Shown: positions 58,374 to 64,000 of the stretch, piece after piece | Numbering within the stretch: the first letter of the stretch is position 1 | How the letters are laid out: the number at the start of each line of letters is the position of its first letter | The notes under the pieces: generated by a model | What the model saw: only the letters and a program-made list of their open reading frames with translations | Database searches by the model: none | What the model was told of the DNA's origin: nothing | Made by a program: the position numbers and the translations under genes | Source: Coprinellus micaceus | Lineage: Eukaryota > Basidiomycota > Agaricomycetes > Agaricales > Psathyrellaceae | Assembly: GCA_951394405.1 (NCBI GenBank) | Contig: OX596346.1 | Location: 806,001 to 870,000, forward strand | Length of the DNA stretch: 64,000 bases | Reading direction: 5' to 3'

Positions 58374-59847
58374 ATGTCTCGTATAGAGTTCAATGGAGTG
58401 GGCAACGCTCCGATAGCTGAGAATGAGGGCATAGTCTGGGCTTTCGGTAAGTGCATAATGTATCGGGGAGGAATCGAGCTAACCCGGCCCCTCGCAGCTG
58501 AACCAAGGGAAGTCCACGCCCTTAAACCAGAGGACTTGACCACCACTGCACCAGCTCATGAGGTTCTCTTCAACGAGGACATCCTCCCGGAAATCTTCTT
58601 CCAGTTGAAAACCCTGTTCGAAGAGAATGGGTGGAAGCGGCCAGTCTCTCAGTTGCTTGTCATCAACAAGGCGTTCTTCCACGCTGGGGTTAGTATCTTG
58701 TGGCAGTCGATGAACAGCCTTCATCCCGCCTTCAAACTCCTTCCGTGGTTCACCAAGCCTCAATACGATGGCCTAGGGGTAAGTATCTTTCTATTAGTTT
58801 CGACCCAGGCCAGTTGGAGACCCTCAGAACCCTTCAATTGACGATTACGAACGCGGAGGGCATAAATGGTCTTCCATACCTTCGCTACTTGCCTCTCCTA
58901 GAAGACCTTACCATTGAGGGGTTATGTATGGCCATACGCAAAGAAGACAGGCGGATCCCGGAGCTTCCGCTTGGGCAAGAAGTGATGCCGAAGTTGCAAG
59001 CGCTGGGCGTCTTTGCGACACAGTTTGTGCAGGGCCGTGTTTTACAGTCCCTTGACCCGTCATGTCTTCGCCAACTCCGTCTACGATTCTTCAAAACCAC
59101 GGACCCCCTGATACTACAAAAATGCAGCCAAGTATACCTGGAGCGCAACCGTGACATGGAAAAGTTTTCCGTGGAGTTCTCATGTCAACACCTCACACAC
59201 CACAATCCATCGATAGTCATTCAGGCGACTACCCAACAACGCCTCGCCGCAACGGCAGGCTTCTCGCATGTGCTCAACAGATCAAAAAACTACGTTCTTT
59301 CTCCTTCATCGACGCCCCCTACGCTTTGGCTACTGCGAATGCTCCTCTCATTCTCACAGCCATGAGTTTCTGGACGACGATCACTCATGTGTTCTTCCGA
59401 GTTCATCACAGCGAGTCGACCGAACCAGCAACAACACCGCCATCTCCCCCATTCCCCGGCCTCTCGTTCCTAGCATCCACCGTATGGAAGTCTTGCCTTA
59501 ACCTCCTCGAGCTTGAATTCCACTTCGATCACAATCTGGTCGTGGCGGAGGACCTCACCCCGTCCATGAATGTGTTCCAGTGCCAAAGCACCTTCAACCA
59601 TCCGCTGCGCGAACTGAGGATCAATACAGGCGCGAACAAGGCCAAGAGCGACAGCTTAAACCTGTCCCAGTCAAGGAAGGCGGATATCGCGGTGATGTTG
59701 GACCGCTTGTTTCCGAAGTTGGAGGTTGTGGGTGGATCAGGCCTAGGGGGAGAGCAATGGAATGAAGTGGAGGTGTTGGTCAAGGCATTTCGGAAGCAAC
59801 GGGAATTCATCTTCACCGAAGTGGAAGAATTGCTGAATGGCCTGTAG
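58374..59847 (+). pseudogene. F-box-like protein b3, internally deleted and frameshifted
   Basis: A tandem copy of b2. The first two exons (58374-58446, 58498-58778) are intact, including HEVLFNEDILPEIFFQLKTL and FKLLPWFTKPQYDGLG followed by a normal GTAAGT donor. The sequence then jumps to the middle of the leucine-rich region (LETLRTLQLTITNAEG). About 480 nt present in b2, including the splice acceptor and MHDYTG... through FISRLC, are missing. A cryptic acceptor (CCAG before 58813) would keep the frame but leaves an intron of only 34 nt. A second lesion follows at about 59283: a one-base deletion after GFSHVLN, beyond which homology continues one frame over (RSFSFIDAPYALATANAP) to SRKADIAVMLDRLFPKLEVV and the stop at 59847. 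Two independent lesions make this a pseudogene, or at most a truncated F-box protein. Confidence 0.85.
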
Positions 59848-61658
59848 TGGCACCTTCCTTAGACTTGAACTTGGGCTCAGGGGAGACGGTGGATCCGCTA
59901 CTGAGTGTACTGCCCTTGTTGTATGTCCACAGGCCCTTCGTTTTGGACTCCGTTGATTTCGGAAACAGTGGGCTAGTGAACAACGACTTGGTCTTCTAAA
60001 CAGTGTACAGTCATACCTGTCATAAACCATACCTGAGAAAACCCATAACCAGCCAGTTGCCCATGATAAACCATACTCTGAAGGTCCACCGAAACCACGG
60101 TTCCCCGCAAAACATGACCGTGGTAACCCATAACCCAGCAAAAGCCATACTTTTGGCCGACTTTTGGGTGTCCACCGAGGGCCATGGGTTATGACAGGTT
60201 TGACTGTATATCTGAATGTGAGACTAGTGGGATGATCCTCCTAAAGATTTGACGGCTTGTGACTTAGTAGGGCGCCTCCGCGTGAAGGGTCCAAAGAGGT
60301 ACAAGGTTCCTTCCTTGACGGTCTAAATGTGATCTCGGTGCTGATACAGAAGATTTTACTTACCTTCATCCAGGCCAACAAGCTGCAGGAGTTCTGGAAG
60401 AAGCGAGTCGAGGAGCTTGACGAAATGCCATCATCGTTGCGAGCGACTTAGTAGGGGAGGCTCAGAAGCTGAAGGCCGCTGTCTCACCTTCCAGAGCAAA
60501 GTGAATAAAATGACCTAGGTGGGTTGAGATAATCACAGGTCCTCGATCGCCTGCTGACGAGCACATCGATTCAGCACTGCTTTACTTTGAATCAAGGCCT
60601 CGCGGTCAGAGGTGGGGACAAGGTTGGGCAGATTGCGGCGCAGTTGGGAGTCGATAGCGCAAGGAGCTTGACCTCGGGATTCACTAAATTTTCGGAGACA
60701 ATCTCCACAACGTTCGAGGGAACGAGACGAGATATTGAGTGGTTGTAAGGCTGAGCGGTGAAATACAGGTCTATTGGATCATTTAATCGTGTCCCTGTAC
60801 AACGCTGTCAGCGCCGTCAACTCTTCAGATATAAGAAGCCTACGTGCTCATGGCCTACCGTGCGTAAATTGGTCTCCTAGTTAATAGGAATCCGCGATAG
60901 GAGCCCTGAGGCACCGCGGACACGAGAACATGGCGGTTGAGGGTCAGAGTTCGAACGTGTGAAACGCCCGACGCGTTCAACCAAATCGGGCCGCCGCGCC
61001 AGGGTATCTTTTTCTTGAACCACCATGGTCTCCTCCTCACCGACCCTTTTGCCTGCCGATTCGAATCCTCAAGCGCTATTCGAGACTCGAGGTTCCATAA
61101 CCCAAGAGTGCTATGCTTGGGCCCTCTACTCCCACAAATTCGACCCCCCAAGCGCTACATTCAACATCGCCTCCTCATTTGGGTATTAGTATTGGCAATC
61201 TGGGGCTCTGCTGCTCATATGAGATTTCAGCGTTCATAGTATGGCGAATCGTACCTCATTTTCAGGGGGCGTATGTCGCTAGGGGGGGACCAGGCCACGG
61301 TCGCAAGCTAAGGCCTTGCCGTGTTCATGTGCGGAAGTGCCGTCGTCCCTGTGTAAAGGGGGAATCCACAATTGCGATGCTTGGCCTCGGTTCTCAATTA
61401 TATTTCCAACACGGATAGCGTCTCAACACCGTCTGGAAAAAGCAGCCTGTTGCTCGACCTCGCTTGACACTGACAAATGTACTCATGGAAGCCTCGTTTC
61501 CGGGGTGAAACAGTGCGAGACAGTAACCCCTGATTCATTCTCCCTCCGCAGAGTATTTCTGTGTCTCCCATCCACGCCATGCTGAAAACGCTCGTTGTCT
61601 TCGACCCTTACCACCCATCGTTCCCCCGCATCCCTTTCACTGCCCTTGCCCCGCAACT
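59848..61658. other. Intergenic region containing a MITE
   Basis: About 1.8 kb without a supported gene. It holds the TA-flanked MITE at 60008-60206 and, at 60373-60450, a short open fragment reading IQANKLQEFWKKRVEELDEM that ends at a stop, perhaps a relic of a helical protein. The rest shows nothing recognisable. Confidence 0.5.
60008..60206. mobile_element. MITE with TA target duplication (Tc1/mariner-pogo type)
   Basis: A 199-bp element. The left end begins CAGTCATACCTGTCATAA and the right end is its inverse, reading on the minus strand CAGTCAAACCTGTCATAA; one mismatch in 18. Both ends are flanked by TA (60006-60007 and 60207-60208), the target duplication of Tc1/mariner/pogo elements. 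It has no coding capacity. Inside, CCATAACC-type words recur, and CCACGGT/ACCGTGG form an internal inverted pair. Confidence 0.8.
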
Positions 61659-63135
61659 ATGCCCTATGAAAACCTCCTCTTCGACACCTGGTCCAAGGAC
61701 TGCGCTGTCGCCGAAGAGGACGCCGCTTTCCTCGCCAACTTAATCTTCGGCTACCTCATCTCCCACTTCAGCGACCGCGACACGTTCTTGAGCTGGCCTA
61801 AGAACTGTCTCCTCCGCATTCAAAACATACTGAAATACACTGCCCGCTACAAGCGCAAGGTCGCACCGAGCTGGGCACTGCGGGCTCTTCTTGTCGTCCT
61901 TTCATTGAAGGAAGGCCCCGGGTTGGCCGATACTATTTTTTCGTCGTTCAACGCGGAGATCCTTTGGATATGTGCGTTCATGGCGCTGGCGGCGGACCGC
62001 GGACAGAAGTTTACGTTGGGAGAGTATACATTGTCCGTGAGACCTCGGGATGGAGTCAACCGGGAATACTTCGACATAATCTTCCACCATACCCCACGAA
62101 TCATTCGCCCGTATCTCAAGCAGGCATTGGCGGTTAGGAGGAGGCGTTTGGATCGTATGAAGGCTGGGAAGATGATGGAGTATTGGCTCTCGCCCTGGAT
62201 GGTGGGGGTCGATCGTACGATGGGGCTCGTTGGCATCCACGCAGAGAGCCCAGTGATGCGGACTCATACCGTATACCTCCCTTGAGGGCTCAGCAGGCCT
62301 GGCCAACTGGCGGTCATCGTCCCCGTCCCTCGTCGTGCGTACTTCTCCTTTCCTTCTGAGACTTTTATTTGATCCGAGATTCTGACGAACCCTCAGCTGA
62401 TCTACCCGACGAACTGGCATATGCTGAAGGCGACGCGACGACTGGAGATGATAACGAGTCGTGTGTGGACCTCGACTCGGCGTGTGACTACTCCGAGTCG
62501 CTGAATACCAACTCGTCCTTCGTCGATTCCCTCGCCGACGATTATTCGTTTGCGACTACGGCAACTTCATTAACGTCGATCGAGGACGCTACTGGTCTCG
62601 GTAATTCACTTATCTTACCCTTCGTTTTTCTGGTAGCTCAATGAGTGCCGATGATTTTTCTCTTCTTCTGGATTCCTCTCCCTCCTCGAAGACCTCACCG
62701 TGAACATCCCCGCTCAGCCAACCTCCGACACCAATACCCCACCACGACGTCGGGCAGTTTGGGACCCTACCTATGTCTCCCCGCATAAAGGAGAGCGCCT
62801 TCGATATTGGACAGACGAAGGCTACTGGGTTGAGGGAGTCAACTTCAAATACACCCCGTTCGGCGGGTACGATTGTCAGTGTTCAGCCCATCTTCGGATT
62901 ATGAAACTTTTCGAACGATCTAACCCTTTATTCAGACGGTCCACCAATCCTCGGCGTCGCTCCGCAAGGACCATGCTACTGGGACAAGCCTATCCCTTTC
63001 CAGCCTAACCCGCGGCATGCGGCGCAAATGGCAAGGAGGACAAAGAGGAAAATATTCTTCCGTCGTCTAGCCCGACCGTGGACGTGGATTGGGGACCGGT
63101 GGAAGGTTTCCCCCGAGAAGTCGATGAAGTCGTGA
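61659..63135 (+). pseudogene. Uncharacterised family-M protein, right copy, in-frame stop
   Basis: A paralog of the gene at 12355-13625. Exons 61659-62334, 62397-62600, 62692-62874 and 62936-63135 sum to 1,263 nt with every phase matching, but exon 1 contains an in-frame TGA at 62283-62285. Past the stop the frame continues as RPGQLAVIVPVPRR. This matches the left copy (RAEQTLVFPDPRR), and the intron follows at the same place and phase. Exon 2 encodes the same kind of acidic Asp/Ser-rich segment (DDNESCVDLDSACDYSESLN). Exons 3-4 (VWDPTYVSPHKGERLRYWTD; PQGPCYWDKPIPFQPNPRHA) are basic and not shared with the left copy. Termination at the TGA would give a 208-residue product with only the globular domain. 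A recent nonsense mutation or stop readthrough are the alternatives. Function is unknown. Confidence 0.7.
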
Positions 63136-63569
63136 ACCATTTCTTGACTAGTGTACCAACGCTTAGCCTCACTCATCCTGTCACTTTCTATACCTTTCTA
63201 TGCCAATTGCGTTCACCGACTATCCATCCATGAGACCAGAGCAAATGCGTTCGGGCAGGTTGAGTTGTCTGGGCACGAGGAAGCCAGTTCTGTATTCCGT
63301 CTAGGATGTCGTGCACTACGTAGAAGGGTACTAGTCGTCATGTCCACATGAAAGGCGTCCAAGTTGTACAAGCGGCCGTTAAAGATACAGATAAAAAAAC
63401 ACACACACAAAATATCCGAATAAAAATACAGGGGGATGCGGTGGGGTATAGCGAAGCAAGGTGGGGTATAAAGCACGAGGGGGGTATAGCGTCGGTGACG
63501 AAGGTGGAGAGGGGTCGAAGATCGAATGCCAGGTAGATGGGGAATAGGATGGAATGATCTGTGCATCGT
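63136..63569. other. Intergenic region between convergent genes
   Basis: 430 nt of 3' flanks. A short purine-rich/AC-rich tract (AAAAAACACACACACAAAA) lies at about 63392; nothing coding. Confidence 0.45.
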
Positions 63570-63992
63570 TCAGACCCTATCCGGTACAATCCCCGTCACC
63601 AGCCTCCAATGGTGTCCTACACCATCGGGTGCAGGCTCGAAACCCAGGAACATGTCTTCCCCCTCCAGCCAATCGATTCTCTTCAGCCCCTTCCTAAGCT
63701 CCGCTTTGTACTCGGGGTCCTCCTTCTTCCCAACCCTGCTCAGTCGTTGCGAGAACGCTCGGGTAATCTTATCCCGCTTCTCCTTTGGTTCCCTATTGAA
63801 GTCCTTCTCGCCAACGGGCTCTCGTAGATTGGCGTACAGGCCTTTGATGACCTCGGCTACGGTGAGGAAGCTCTTCGACGCGATAGTGGGGTCCGGAGTG
63901 TGGATGTACATCTTCTTGCCTAGCTTAGGATGGCTGAATTCGAGGAGGTGAAGGTTGGGTGCTGCAGCAGATTCTGTGAGGATGTTCCTCAT
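63570..63992 (-). CDS. Partial gene, possible DUF6699 protein
   Basis: The 3' part of a minus-strand gene that probably runs off the right edge; an ATG at 63992 may be internal. The 140 visible residues include PNLHLLEFSHPKLGKKMYIH and a segment with the layout of basidiomycete DUF6699 proteins: FLTVAEVIKGLYANLREPVG, then a basic helix (KEKRDKITRAFSQRLSRVGK), then GLKRIDWLEGEDMFLGFEPA and HHWRLVTGIVPDRV. The family assignment is from memory of these patterns and is tentative. Function of DUF6699 is unknown. Confidence 0.5.
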   Translation of the reverse strand: MRNILTESAAAPNLHLLEFSHPKLGKKMYIHTPDPTIASKSFLTVAEVIKGLYANLREPVGEKDFNREPKEKRDKITRAFSQRLSRVGKKEDPEYKAELRKGLKRIDWLEGEDMFLGFEPAPDGVGHHWRLVTGIVPDRV

Positions 63993-64000
63993 GCTGGAGT

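Noticed and set aside
60373..60450. NKLQEFWKKRVEELDE fragment, recalling the start of NF-YC-type proteins
   Set aside because: It is only about 25 residues and stops at once, with no histone-fold sequence after it.

Overview
This window comes from a filamentous fungus, almost certainly an Agaricomycete basidiomycete. Coding regions are split by many short GT-AG introns, mostly 48-70 nt. The gene content also fits: an expanded F-box repertoire, two GMC oxidoreductases, a chitin synthase with a myosin-like motor domain, a lectin/macrophage-activating-glycoprotein type secreted protein and a possible DUF6699 protein. There are no rRNA genes, CRISPR arrays or bacterial-type operons, and I could support no tRNA. 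Gene models were built by hand from splice signals and reading-frame continuity. Where exon lengths sum to a whole number of codons, the entry says so.

Layout. 1-2 kb holds nothing I can support. 2.0-3.4 kb (-) is the ribosome-biogenesis protein SURF6/Rrp14. 4.3-9.7 kb (+) is a tandem pair of secreted GMC oxidoreductases, followed at 10.2-11.8 kb by a secreted ricin-B lectin fused to a macrophage-activating-glycoprotein-like domain. Together these look like an extracellular set. 12.4-25.5 kb holds an uncharacterised gene (call it family M), three paralogous F-box-like genes, all on the minus strand, and a divergent pair of unknown genes at 16.5-20.4 kb. 26-27.1 kb is an SDR resembling basidiomycete mannitol dehydrogenase. 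27.8-29.5 kb is a fourth, unrelated F-box/LRR gene. 30.9-34.7 kb is a complete Mutator-like element (MULE) with 20-bp inverted ends and a 9-bp target duplication. It sits inside the first coding exon of a gene that resumes at 34.7-36.6 kb and carries a possible PD-(D/E)XK-like core. 37.5-40.1 kb holds a BED-type zinc-finger ORF and another F-box protein. 40.7-47.6 kb (-) is the class V-type chitin synthase, 48.3-50.2 kb (-) is PTPA, and 51-52.3 kb holds two small unknown genes. 53.2-59.8 kb (+) has three more F-box-like paralogs, then a short TA-flanked MITE at 60.0-60.2 kb, then a second family-M gene at 61.7-63.1 kb (+), and finally a partial minus-strand gene.

The main structural observation is a mirror image. 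On the left, the minus-strand order going inward is family M, F-box type a, F-box type b. On the right, the plus-strand order going outward is F-box type b, F-box type a, family M. Both arms are transcribed away from a conserved core that includes chitin synthase and PTPA. This suggests an old inverted segmental duplication, or outward-facing expansion of a rapidly evolving ubiquitin-ligase adaptor family. Several accessory copies carry single-base frameshifts, a deletion or an in-frame stop. The conserved genes (about 13 kb of coding sequence) carry none.
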